From Triticum aestivum (Eukaryota; Streptophyta; Magnoliopsida; Poales; Poaceae), in contig NC_057812.1 in assembly GCF_018294505.1 (NCBI RefSeq), positions 64,374,494 through 64,438,493 on the forward strand: 64,000 nucleotides of DNA, given 5' to 3'. The first letter of the stretch is position 1. Each line of letters starts with the position of its first letter. This document shows positions 46,371-58,184 of this stretch, piece after piece. Below the pieces are notes generated by a model, which did no database searches, was not told where the DNA came from, and worked only from the letters and a program-made list of their open reading frames with translations. A program made the translations under genes and the position numbers.

Positions 46371-46844
46371 TGAGGGAGTCCGGGATTAGGGGGTCTCCGG
46401 ACAGCCGGACTATATCCTTTGGCCGGACTGTTAGACTATGAAGATACAAGATTGAAGACTTTGTCTCATGTCTGGATGGGACTCTACTTGGCGTGGAAGG
46501 CAAGCTAGGAAATACGGTTATGTATATCTCCTCCTTTGTAACCGACCTTGTGAAACCCTAGCCCTTTCCGGTGTCTATATAAACCGGAGGGTTTTAGTCC
46601 ATAGGACAACATATAATCATACCATAGGCTAGCTTCTAGGGTTTAGCCTCTCCGATCTCGTGGTAGATCAACTCTTGTAATACTCATATCATCAAGAATA
46701 AATCAAGCAAGATGTAGGGTTTTACCTCCATCAAGAGGGCCCGAACCTGGGTAAAACATCGTGTCGCCTGCTTCCTGTTACCATCCTACTTAGACGCACA
46801 GTTCGGGACCCCCTACCCGAGATCCGCCGGTTTTGACACCGACA
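46371..46844 (+). repeat. 3' LTR of Fatima#2
   Basis: It runs from TGAGGGAGTCC to GACACCGACA, 474 bases, followed by the TSD tttac. TATA box near 46576. By eye it differs from the 5' LTR at about 28 positions. Confidence 0.9.
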
Positions 46845-47298
46845 TTTACCATATGTAACGCCCCATATGTAACTTGCCATATTTGCATTCCAACTCTTGC
46901 CATTTCCGGCACTAAGTTATGATATTTCCTCGTTGTTGGGTTTCGTCTTCGTTTTGCATTTTATCTTGTCATGCATCTCATATGATGTCATCATGTGCAT
47001 CGCATTTGCATACGTGCTCGTCTCATGCATCCGAGCATTTTCCCCGTTGTCCGTTTTGCATTCCGGCGCTCCTATGTCCTCCGGTGTCCCCTTTTGTCTA
47101 TTTTCGTGTGCGGGTGTTAACCGTTCTCGGGTTGGACCAAGACTTGCCGAGCGGCCTTGGTTTACCGCCGTCCGCCCTCGCAGGCGTTCGACGCCATCTC
47201 CGGCCACCTCATCTGCCGCCGCCCCGCCGCCTCATCGCTGCCACCGCCCGCAACTCGCCGGACCCCGACGAGCTCCGCCGCCCTCCGACGACCCAGAT

Positions 47299-50200
47299 TA
47301 TCACATCCCTAGTTCTGGTATACACTAGTCTAGCCCTTCATGTGAGCATCATGTTTAAATTCAAATGAAATTAGAATTGAGGAATTTTCAAAAGCCTCAG
47401 AAGACCTCTAAAAATAACCAACCTTTAAATCTCATCAAATGAATCCAAGAAAATGTTCCTATTAATCTCTGGAAATGTTGGCAAGGGATAAATTTCAAAC
47501 CAATATTTCTAGAATCTCAGAAACAATTATTTTGGGCCATTTAATTAATCCAATAAATATTTGAATTGGATCTATATTTGTTATATAATAAATATATGTT
47601 CAATAATTCTGGAAATTGTTGTGTAGCTTTGTATAAGTCCATTTAGTTCACACAATTATTTTCATGAATTTTGAAAATGGTTTGGTCTTTTGAACTAAAT
47701 CAAAACATAATAGCAAAAATAGAAAAACAGAAAATAGAAAATAGGAAGGTGAGAGAGAGGAACCTCACCTGGGCTTACCTGGCGGCTCAAGTGGCCGGCC
47801 CAGCCCACCACCGCAGCACCTCTATCGCCTTCCTCCTCGCGCCAGTAGGCAGGGGCGCGTGCCCGGCGCGCGCAGCCACACGCCGGCCACCTCCTCCCTG
47901 CCTGGCTGCCTGCTCCTCCCCCTGGACGTCTCTCGCAGCGCCACACCACCCCCTGGAACTCTCTCACTCTCTCCCGACCTCTTCCCCCTCCTCTGCTCTC
48001 TCTCCCTCTCTGCCCGAGCGGAGCTCGTCGCAGCCGTACGCCATAGACGCAGCCTCCGTGCTCCCCTCACCTCCCCGACGTGTCCACGAGCATCGCCACA
48101 CCTCCCTCGTCCTCTCCGTCCAGCCACGCCTTGCCGGAGGACTTGCATCGACGCCATCTTCATCGTCTTCGTCGCTGGCCACCGGAGATGCCTCTCGCCG
48201 CCCCGCTCGCTCCGGTGCTTCCCCGAGCACGCCGAGGCCACCTCTGCACTCGCCGTGAGATCCTCTACCGATCACCCTACTCCCATGTCCATTAGTTCAT
48301 CGTAGCCCTCATTTTCATCGAGACCGAGACCTCACCGGCGCCAGACTTGTCGCCGTCGTCATTTTGGTTCACCTCCGTCCAAACCGAGCGCGTCACTGCA
48401 CTCAGTGCACCCCCAGGAGTCTGTAGCGCCCAACAGCTCCTCCTTCCATGCACCGTAGTGCCGAACCCGTCATTGCCCGAACTCAGGCTGCCGCCTTGGA
48501 GCCCGCCGTCGTTGGCTCCGGCCACCATAGGCCCGGCCTCCACCACCACTCGACGCGTGCCTGCAAGAGCTCTTCAACGAGCCCAAGAACGGCTTCGCCC
48601 ATGCCTTGTGGACGTTTTCCGAGCCACGCCACAGTCTCGGGCCTCGCCGGCGTCGAGTCACCGGTGGGTTGACCGACTTTGACTCTGGCTGGGCCCCTCC
48701 CAGAGTCACTGACACGTGGGGCCGACCTAACTGGATTAGTTAGGTGTTAGTTAGTGCTAGTCACCGCTTCCAGGTGCTAATCCCCTCACTAAACTAACCC
48801 TGAGCCACTGACATGTGGGCCCAGCCCTGCTGACATTCTTGTTAGAATTAGTCTAACCCTAATTAACCCAGTTAACTAACTGAGTCACTAACCAGTGGAG
48901 CCCACTGGTCAGGTTTGACCTGGACGGTGCCTGTTGACCTGCTGACGTCAGCATGACCTAATGCTGACGCAGTATTACATTTTATGGATTTATTAATAGC
49001 CAAGAAATTCTAGAAAATAGTATAATCTTCTAAAAATCATAGAAATTCAACCATAACTCCAAATGAAACAAATTATATATGAAAAATGATCAGAATAATC
49101 CAATCTATCCATCTGTAGCATTTCCATGCATGTTTAAACAAATTAACCTTGCTGTTTAGTTCAAAACATGATCATGCACTATTTGAATTCATAGTTTGAA
49201 TCTGAATTTGAACCTTGAGTTCAAATCAACTCAAACCCTTCTGTTCTTAGCTGCATTAGCTCAAATCACAGCATATTGACATGTCATGATCATGCATCAT
49301 ATTATGCATTGCATTGATTGTATTCTTTCTATGTTTGCCGGTGATTGTTCCCCCTCGGTAGACATATGTTTCGACGATGTGATCAATGACACCGATACAA
49401 TCTCACTCTCTCACTCCTGTTCTATTTTACTGCACTAGGACAACAACGATTCAACTGTTACATGCTGCGGTAGCTGAACCCCTTTTCCTCTGCATGACCT
49501 GTCATTGCCACAGTAAATAGATGAAACCCACTAGCATGAGTAGGAGTTGTTTGAGCCCTGATGTGCCTACTCATTCATGCTTGTTTTCATGCCTGCTAGT
49601 GCTTAGAGTTGAGTCAGGTCTGATTCATCGGGAATGAATTGGAATGGTGATGAACATGTCCTAGTGTGTGTGAGCTAAGTGTGTGAACACGATTTGGTAA
49701 AGGTAGCGGTGACAGGCCATGTAGGAGTACATTGTGGGTTGTCTCACTGAAACCGTCCTCAGGAACTGAGTTATGTGTTTGTGATCCATGAAACAACTAC
49801 TACCACACGTTGGGCCCTGAAATATGACCCCGCTCGACTTATTAACCGCCCTTGTCCTCTTGTCAGGAGTTGCAACTAGTTTCTGGTGTTTGTAGGATAT
49901 GTGTTGGCGGCCGTGCGTAGCACTGACCCCAGGGGTGGGCTATGATGCGGTAGATACACCGTGGCACGGTGTACCGAGTCGCCCGTTTGGTGTCTCGGGA
50001 ACCCTCCACACATCGTTTGGGGCTGTGAGCGAAACCCCGGCCGGATCTCCTCGCAGATGGAACCCGAATAGGCGATAAACCTGGACTAGAGACTCGTGTG
50101 GTTAGTTAGGTCGGGGTCTACACCCACGTCGGCTTTCGCTTGAAGTCTGCCGAGCACATGTTGTGTGCAGACACTAAACATGTGTGAAGAAGTACACCCT

Positions 50201-51464
50201 TGTAGGGTTATAAATGATCTATTCGAATAGCCATGTCTGCGGTAAAGGACTTCTGGGTTATCTATAACAGTTCATAGATAACTTGAAATGCATACTCTAA
50301 AACTCACAAGATAAGCGTGGGTGCTATGGATGGCGTTCTCGTATGTAGACTGGAGCGGATCCATAGTGGTGTATTGATATGGTGATTATGTGGACTCGTG
50401 TGTGCTACCTCAAAGAGTTACTTGTAGTCGTAGTTCAGGATAGCCACCGAGTCAAAGTTGGCTTGCTCTAGTTAAACCCCACTACCCCCTTTTGTTGATA
50501 CTGATGCATATGGAGTTAGTTCTGATGTAAGTCTTGCTGAGTACATTTGTACTCACATTTGCCTATTTTATGTTTTTGCAGAGAGACGTCAGTCTCACTA
50601 GTAGTTCCGCGTGGACTTCGACGTTTAGCTTGTTACCTCAGCTACGATCTTGTGCCCTCGGCAGGATCTAGTAGATAGTCAGGCTTCTCAGCCTTTTTCA
50701 TTTGTAGTTGTCTGTACTCAAACGAGTTAAGCTTCCGCATGTGCTTGTTGCTTGTATGCTCTGTATGTTGGGGTCATGAGACCCATGTTTGTAATGCTTG
50801 GCTCCTCGGAGCCTAATTAATAAATACATTGAGTTGTAGCGTTTTGTTGTGATGCCATGTTGTATTTACACATATCGAGCATATTGTAGGTATGATTGAA
50901 ATGCTTGGTATGTGTGGGATCCAACAACCTAGTTGTTTATCCTTGGTAGCCTCTCTTATGGGGAAATGTAGTCTTGTGCGTCCATGAGCCATAGTAGTTC
51001 GCTACAGCCCGGTTCACCGGATTCCTGCTAGCCCAGCACTACTGCTCCGGAACACTTGACTGGCCGGCATGTGATTCACTTCGTTCCTGTGTCTGTCCCT
51101 TCGGGGAAATGTCACGCGGTGACATCCGGAGTCCTGCCTAGCCTGCTATAGCCCGGGTTCCTGGAGTCCTATTAGCCCAGTGCTACAGCCCGTATTCGCA
51201 CGCTGCTGACTGACATGCTCGATGTTGATTCATGTATGCATGTCCCGGTAAGTTAGTGCCACTTTGGGTTCACGACTAGTCATGTCGGCCCGGGTTCTCT
51301 GTCATATGGATGCTAGCGACACCTATCATATACGTGAGCCAAAAGGCGCAAATGGTACTGGGCCATGGTAAGGCGACACCCGTGGGAATACCGTGCGTGA
51401 GGCCGCAAAGTGATATGAGGTGTTACCGGCTAGATCGATGTGACTTGGAATCGGGCTCCTGACA
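47299..51464 (+). mobile_element. W, solo LTR of the Y family
   Basis: It reads TATCACATCCC at the left (TG mutated to TA) and ends CTCCTGACA at the right, 4166 bases. Both ends and the interior match the LTR of Y in reverse orientation (for example the block tagtcatgtcggcccggg near 51280). The flanks are cagat and cggat, one base apart (G to A in a CpG context), consistent with an aged TSD. No internal region is present. The ORFs at about 47670-48700 lie in the GC-rich block of the LTR and are not supported as genes. Confidence 0.8.
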
Positions 51465-52994
51465 CGGATCCCGTTGAGCCCCACTCCGGCACCATCCTCG
51501 ACCCCTCTGACCACTGCCTCACACTATCCCGGCGAGATTCCGATGGACCTCGGGAAGTGTGTCTCAAATCCAGATCCAAAATATTAGGGTTGACCTCGTT
51601 TCTCCCCTAAGTTCCTAATATGTTTAGCATATTTCATCATGTCATATCTTTGCATCCGTGGCTCCGTTTTGGGCGTGTAGCATATCAAATTGTTCGTCTG
51701 GATGTGCACTTCATTTCATTCCATTGCACCATGTTCATTTGAGTTCAGCTTGATGCCCTAAATGCTGTTGCAAGAGTGCTATGTAAGGTTAGTGTCTGTC
51801 TCTTATCAGAATATGGACATTTGTCATTTTTGCAATGTTTAATGTGTGCCTCCTATGAACTTGAGCCCTACATGTGTTTTGTTATATGCCATGCCATCTT
51901 TACAGGGGTGTATGCCATGTATTTGTGTGATCAATGTGGTGACTAGCACAAGCACGCAAAGTAGCTCTCGTGATGTTGCTGATTTCAGGGACCTACAATT
52001 CTTCTAAGTCTTTTCCCTGATAATATTTTTATGCCATGTATTCATGTTGCTATAGAGAGATCCATGCCTCTTTTGAGCATGTTCAGTAAGGATGATTTTG
52101 ATATATTGTTATGCTTTATCCATCCATGTCTTTGTTTGCAATTATGGAGCACCCTAGCATGACTCAATCTTGCTCTACTTTTGCTATAAAATGTTCCTGG
52201 AAGATTGTTTACATGTTAATCAATTTTGCCGAGGTTGTCGTAGTTGATCCGTGCATGCTATGAGAGTGTTCTTACCATGGTTAGCTTATTGATCATGTCT
52301 TCTTGCTGGGTGTATGCTTAGTTTGTCATGCAATGCCTTGTGGTGAGTGCATCGAGCTTGTAAACATGCCTATGTAACTCTATTTTACCATGTTCCAGTT
52401 TTCTGCTAAGTCGGAATCTGTTAACGAAACTTGCTATGTTTACATGGGTGCCATTGTATTTTCTGATCCTTTTTGGCTTATGGTCAGTAAGGGACTTTTA
52501 TTATATGCTTTGAGTAGTTTCATGCCATGCCTTGCTTTGCCATGATATGTCCCTGTAGCATGTTGTTATCTTGCTCTAAACATTGCTTCCTGATGTTAAA
52601 TCTTAGCATGTTGTTATTTTCACTAAGTCTGTGAACCTGATATCTTTTGCACTTTTTCCATGCTTGTTTGAACCTGCTATTGTGTGAATTAGCCGTAGAT
52701 CAGTGTTTATTTTGTCAAGCATCTTGAGTGGATCACTGCCATGTGCTTTTTTGCTATGTTAGAGGGCAGTAGCTTATTTTGCTTGATGCATTTAGATGGC
52801 ATCGTGCTGTTAATCGCAGCTTTGTGCCATTATTGTTTTGCTTGCCATTTGCAAACCGTGCATCTGATTCCGGTGATCTTTATATCGATTTCGACCAAAA
52901 TCAACTCAACTTTCCAGCAGCACTCTTGGTTTTACAAGTTGAGGCCTGGTTCAATCTTTCTTTTCCGAAGCATGCATATGCATTGCATATAGGG

Positions 52995-53166
52995 CTGGAC
53001 GAAAAGCTCGAAGCTCATGAGCATAATGAGCGCTCGATTGTTCTGCTCGTTTCGGCTGGTGCTCATTAGATAATGAACCAAGCTGAACAGTGTTTTTTGC
53101 TCGTTAAGATTAACGAGCTTAACGATCGAGCAAACGAGTTTCGTGAGCTAACTCGTTTAGCTCGAT
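52995..53166. repeat. Left subterminal repeats of the hAT element
   Basis: Several copies of gctcgtt / aacgagc-type motifs in both orientations lie within 180 bases of the terminus. Such motif clusters are where hAT transposases bind in other elements. Confidence 0.6.
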
Positions 53167-53554
53167 AATTTGCAATAGTTTTTTTGCCTAAACTACTTCA
53201 AATCAGCCCAGCTGGGTAGCGTACTTCGGCCCGCAGCCCCCCACCAGTCGCCAGGCCCAGACGCCCAGGAGATCCCCCCATCGCCAGAACTCAGAAGACC
53301 TAGAGGCTCCAGACTCCAGTCAACCACGACTCCTCTCCTCCTCTTCCCGAGCCAGCCGCCAGGAACAAACAGCGCACCCAAGCGAGGGTAGTACGGCGTC
53401 GGCCATCGACCTTCCAGGCTTTCCGGCGCCCAGATCCATGGTATCTCCGTCCCTGTTCACCTCTCAACTCTGCCATCTCCATTCCCCCAGTCCCGACCTC
53501 TTTCCTCCGTCGTCTCTAACTCCCCCAATCCCCATCTGCGAGCCCAGTGATAGA

Positions 53555-56500
53555 ATGGATGGACACCAGCAGCCATCACCTTCTGCTACAACTGCAAGCA
53601 TGGAGTCGTGGAAGAGACCGGCTGCCTCTGATTGTGCATCACGGGAGTCTCCCTCCATCGCAGCACAACCTGCTCCTCGTCTTCGACCACAAGCACAGAA
53701 AAGGGCAAGAGTGGATGCACCAATCTCTAATGTTGATGATGCCAGATCAGGAGAGGTAATTTCCTTTTGTGCTCATGTGTTTAGATGGTTAAATCTAAAC
53801 AATTCAGATCATATGAATGTGTACTCCATTAGTAGCGATGTGTGGCTACTTGTTTGAACTCCATCAGATCATATGATATGTTTTTGCCTACTTGTGTGAA
53901 CAATTCAGATCAGGAGAGGTAATTTCCTTTTGTGCTCATGTGTTTAGATGGTTAAATTTGAACAATTCAGACCATGCGCATGTGTTTTGGTGCATTGTTT
54001 TTGCCTACTTGTTACTATTTAAATGCATCATAAAGTACTAATTTTTACTTCTGTGTATTGTGTTCCGATTGCAAATTTGTTTATTGACGCATTGATGTTG
54101 ATGATGCCAGATTAGGAGCGATGCAAATATTTTTCTGATTGCAATTTTGGTATAGAACTCTAGTTATAGTTTCATACATTGAATTTTTTGCTATATTTGT
54201 ACAGAACTCTAGTTACAATACAGATTAATAGAACTTCATTATTCATATTCCTAATCAATCATGCAATGATGACTTGTTAATTTTGATTATCTAAATCGTG
54301 GTATTTATTTTTGCATAGGCTGGTGATGTAGAGGAATGGGTCGAGGTTGATGAGGCAGATGCGTATGACATGGATGATGATATGTCAGATCCTTCTCTAG
54401 GATTGGGTGGCAAAGAAAATGAAGTAGAAGGTGAGGTCAATGACACTGATAAAACAAAGAGAGGGAAAGGGAAAAATGCAACAATTGAAGTTGGTAATAA
54501 GGTTAAGGTGAGGAAAACTAGAGTTAAGCGTGCACCATGTTGGCAGCATTTCAAGGAGGTCAACGTTGTATGCAAGAAGAAACCAGGGGCAGTTGTCACG
54601 AAGGAAAAATGCTTGCATTGTTGTAACTTGTTTTCTTATACTCCAGGGGGGCCAACTACTAGTCTAAATCAGCATACAGATGTTTGTGCGGTCTATCTGA
54701 ACAAGAAGGGAAGACAACAACGACAAGGTACAATCAATTTGGATCCTGAAAAGCCAGGTGCATCTCTTGTAGTGAATCATGAATACAATCATCCATAAGT
54801 TGTTAAAATCATAGCAAAGATGATAATTGTGCATGAATATCCTTTTAGGATGGTAGAGCATGCTTGGTTTAATATCCTCATGAGATATATGAATGCATCA
54901 TACAAGTTCATTGGTAGGAAGAAAATTAGAGCCGAATGCATGAAGGTGTATCTTTATGAGAAAGAAATCCTTAAGAAGGAACTAAGGTCTGTTGAGAGCA
55001 TTAGTTTGACAAGTGATATATGGACTTCCAACCAGAATCTTTCCTACCTAACTGTTGTTGCTCACTACATAGATGATGATTGGGTTATGCAATGTCGTGT
55101 TTTAAACTTGATAGAGTTAGACCCACCTCACTCAGGCTTTGTCATAGCTCAAGCTGTTTTTGAATGCTGCCAAGAATGGAAAATAGAAGATAAGATCATG
55201 ACAATGACCATGGATAATGCTTCCCCGAATGACTCTACTGCTAAGAAATTGATGGACAAGTTCACTGCTAGGAAATCAGCAAAATTCATACCTAAGTACT
55301 TTCATGTTCGTTGTTGTGCACACATAGTAAATTTGATAGTCAATGATGGCATGGAACCATTGCAACCTTTGATATGCAAGCTTAGAGAAACTGTCAAGTA
55401 CTTGAAAAAATCTCCATCGCACATGTCGAACTTCTTGTCAGATTGCAAGTCTCTCAATATTAAGGTTGGAAAAGGATTATGCCTAGATGTAGCGACTAGA
55501 TGGAGTTCTACATACAGAATGGTAGACACTTGCACTTTGTATAAGGAAGCTTTCAATGAGTATGCACAATCAGATTCTAACTATGAGTGGCAGCCTGATG
55601 ATGAAGATTGGGTGTTATATGGCAAAATTCAACCGATCCTGAAATCGTTTGCTGGGGTAACTACTATACTATCATGATCTACTTACCCCACTACCAACAT
55701 TTTTTATCCATACATCATGAATGTTAAGATTGCTATAGTAGAGCATGCTTTCTCTGGAGATGACAATTTGTAAATGATGGGGGAAGAAATGCTTGATAAG
55801 TTTGATAAATATTGGGATAGCACTGTTGTGCCAGAAAACAAAAATCGGAAAGATAAAAAAGGTAAAGAATAGTGTTATGGTGATTGCCACGATTCTTGAT
55901 CCTAGATTTAAGATGAAACTTGTGGACTATTGTTTCAAGAAAATGTATGGTAAAGAGAAGGGCAGTATTGAGGTGGAAGATATCAAAACAGATTTCTTTG
56001 ATCTGTATGCCACATATGAGATGGAAAATCGTCAAAATGAGAATTCTAACATCAATGAGCAAAGTTCAGCTTCGAGTAGGCAAGCATCTACATCTATGAC
56101 CACATTGTCGAGTGGGTTTCAATCCTTCCTCGAGGAGACAAATTCTGAGCCATGCAAATCTGAATTGACTAGTTATCTTGAAGACAAGACTCATCCCATT
56201 AATGATCCAAATTTCACATTACTTGACTGGTGGAGGTTGAATGGTCATAGATATCCTATTGGGGCAAAAATGGCAAAGAAGTTCTTGACTGTACCAGCTA
56301 CTAGTGTCTCATCAGAGTCGACATTCTCTACAGGCGGTAGAGTTCTCGATGACTACTGTAGTTCTCTAACCCCAAGCATGGTTGAGGCACTTGTTTGTGC
56401 TTCTAGCTTCATCAAAGGATCAAAAGAAAACCACATTAGGTCTACAATCATAGTGGTAATATATAGTTTTTGTTTCCTGTCTATTACTTTTAAGCTTTGA

Positions 56501-56617
56501 CATACTATTTCCAAATTGACCGTCTAACTAAAATTGGATTTCCCTTTGTAGGAAGATGACATTGATGATGATGTTGAGTTCATGCCACTTCCTGAATCTA
56601 TGGTGGAAAGTAACTAA
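53555..56617 (+). pseudogene. hAT transposase (Ac/RICESLEEPER-like), decayed
   Basis: A DNA transposase of the hAT family, made of three predicted exons: 53555-53755, 54319-56455 and 56552-56617. GT...AG borders and phase 0 fit at both joins. Domains in order: basic N-terminus; BED zinc finger (CLHCCNLFSYTPGG...HTDVC, about 54610-54690); RNase-H-like catalytic core (SLTSDIWTSNQNLSYLTVVA, DNASPND); the region around FHVRCCAHIVNLIVND; C-terminal dimerization (DWWRLNGHRYP, VPATSVSSESTFSTGGRV). Length fits the family. It is dead: stops at 54796-54798 and 55675-55677, another in the same frame near 55773, and a frameshift near 55860. The stop at 55675 looks like a GGA to TGA change. Confidence 0.85.
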
Positions 56618-57309
56618 CAGGTTGGTGCTTGGCTACTCGTTTAGACTTGCAATTTTCATTTTGCAACTTAATTTTCTTTCTCTTGTACTGTTTATAGTGC
56701 AATGCCTCTTTTGTCAATTAAACCTTCTCCTATTTAAGGTCTACTACACTACTATAAGTGAAACCTGAAAGTTTACTTTCTTTGTTTGACAATTTGCATG
56801 TAGGAAAAGGAAAACTCTGCAAGTTCTTGAAGGCCCAGGCAGCAAGGTGGAAGGGCTCCTGGACCATTCTTTTACTAGTGGATGTAGCGTTTTGCTACTC
56901 CTGGACCATTCTTTTACTGCTGGCTGTAGCATGTTGCTACTATCTTAAAAGTTTAAATTAAGCAAGGTGATAGGTGCACCAGACTTGTTGGTGTTTGCCG
57001 CTGCGTATTAGTGTTGCTACTTTGTGCTATTAGTGCTGCTACGTACTAGTCTTGCTCCCATTTTGACTTGAACGCCCTTCTTTTAATTCATGCTATATTG
57101 CTATTGTGAAATTGTGATGGAAACCTTCTGTGTGGGGTTTGGCACTTTGGCTATAGCTTGCTATTATTTTTAAAATTCAAATGATACCTTAACGTCTATG
57201 TTTAATTTATGCCATTGTGAATTTTTGATGGGATCATGAGATTCTTTTGTGTAATATATGCCATTGTGATTTGTGAAATTTCAGTGGGAACATGGGATTC
57301 TTCTATATT

Positions 57310-57480
57310 CTTTATTACCTTAACGAGCACTCGTGAACGTTCGCGAGCATAACGAGCTCATAACGAACCGAGCTGAATAGAGATTTTAGTTCGTTAATAT
57401 TAACGAGCTTATTGATAACGAGCTTAATGATAACGAGCTTAATGATAACGAGCCGAACGAGCCAAGCAACTCGTTAATCT
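57310..57480. repeat. Right subterminal repeats of the hAT element
   Basis: Repeated ataacgagctta units near 57400-57450 and more aacgag motifs mirror the left end. Confidence 0.65.
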
Positions 57481-58103
57481 AGCCCTAATTGCATATCACA
57501 TCCCGCATATCATGCCATGTTTTGCATCATGTTGCTTGCGCATTGCACCATGGTTGATCGTGGTTCCCTTTGCTTGTGTTATTGCTTTGGGTAGAGCCGA
57601 GAGACGAGTACGCGATCTAGGAACCCGTTGAGTACGCTTACGAGGATCAAGCTTTCGTCAACTCGGAGAACTTTGCAGGCAAGATGACCATACCCTCGGA
57701 ATCACTTCTATCTTTGCTTGCTAGTTGCTCCCTCTATTGCTATGCCTATGCTACGATACCTACCACATGCTTTATCATGCCTCCCATATTGCCATGTCAA
57801 ACCTCTAACCCACCTTGTCCTAGCAAACCGTTGTTTGGCTATGTTACCGCTTCGCTCAGCCCCTCTTATAGTGTTGCTAGTTGTAGGTAAAGATTGGAGT
57901 TTGTTCCTTGTTGGAACATGATTATTGTTGGGATATCGTTATTATAACTTGTTTACTTTGATGCATCTATATACTTGGTAAACGGTGGAAGGCTCGGCCT
58001 TATGCCTGGTGTTTTGTTCCACTCTTGCCGCCCTAGTTTCCGTCATACCAGTTTTATGTTCCTTGATTTTGTGTTCCTTACACGGTTGGGTTATAATGGG
58101 AAT

Positions 58104-58184
58104 CCCTTGACAGTTCGCCTTGAATAAAACCCCTTGATAGTTCGCCTTGAATAAAACCCCTTGACAGTTCACCTTGGTTTTACC
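58104..58184. repeat. 27-bp tandem repeat in the family Z solo LTR
   Basis: Units beginning cccttga(c/t)agttc start at 58104, 58131 and 58158; the third is diverged at its end. The LTR at 1-4168 has one copy here, so the array arose in this copy. Confidence 0.8.

Larger units (their letters stand above)
17890..46844 (+). mobile_element. Fatima#2, non-autonomous Fatima-like element, with nested Y and Fatima#3
   Basis: LTRs of 474 bases each and matching TSD tttac bound the element. Its own sequence is 17890-24490 plus about 45600-46844; the rest is the nested chromovirus Y. It carries gag-protease on plus and an antisense gene on minus, and has no RT, RNase H or integrase, so it is non-autonomous. 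By eye the two LTRs differ at about 28 of 474 positions, mostly transitions. A deletion at the Y/Fatima#2 right junction removed part of both elements. Confidence 0.85.
52990..57487 (+). mobile_element. hAT DNA transposon, 4.5 kb
   Basis: It begins TAGGGCTGGA and ends (reverse complement) TAGGGCTAGA, a 10-base imperfect terminal inverted repeat. It is flanked by a perfect 8-base TSD attgcata (52982-52989 and 57488-57495). It contains a hAT transposase gene and subterminal clusters of aacgagc motifs at both ends. It inserted in the family Z solo LTR. Left of the gene (53200-53554) and right of it (56618-57300) I see no other genes. Confidence 0.9.

Noticed and set aside
54370..56500. hAT transposase considered as a domesticated host gene (DAYSLEEPER type)
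   Set aside because: Stops, a frameshift, intact terminal repeats and a TSD show an ordinary transposon copy, not a host gene.
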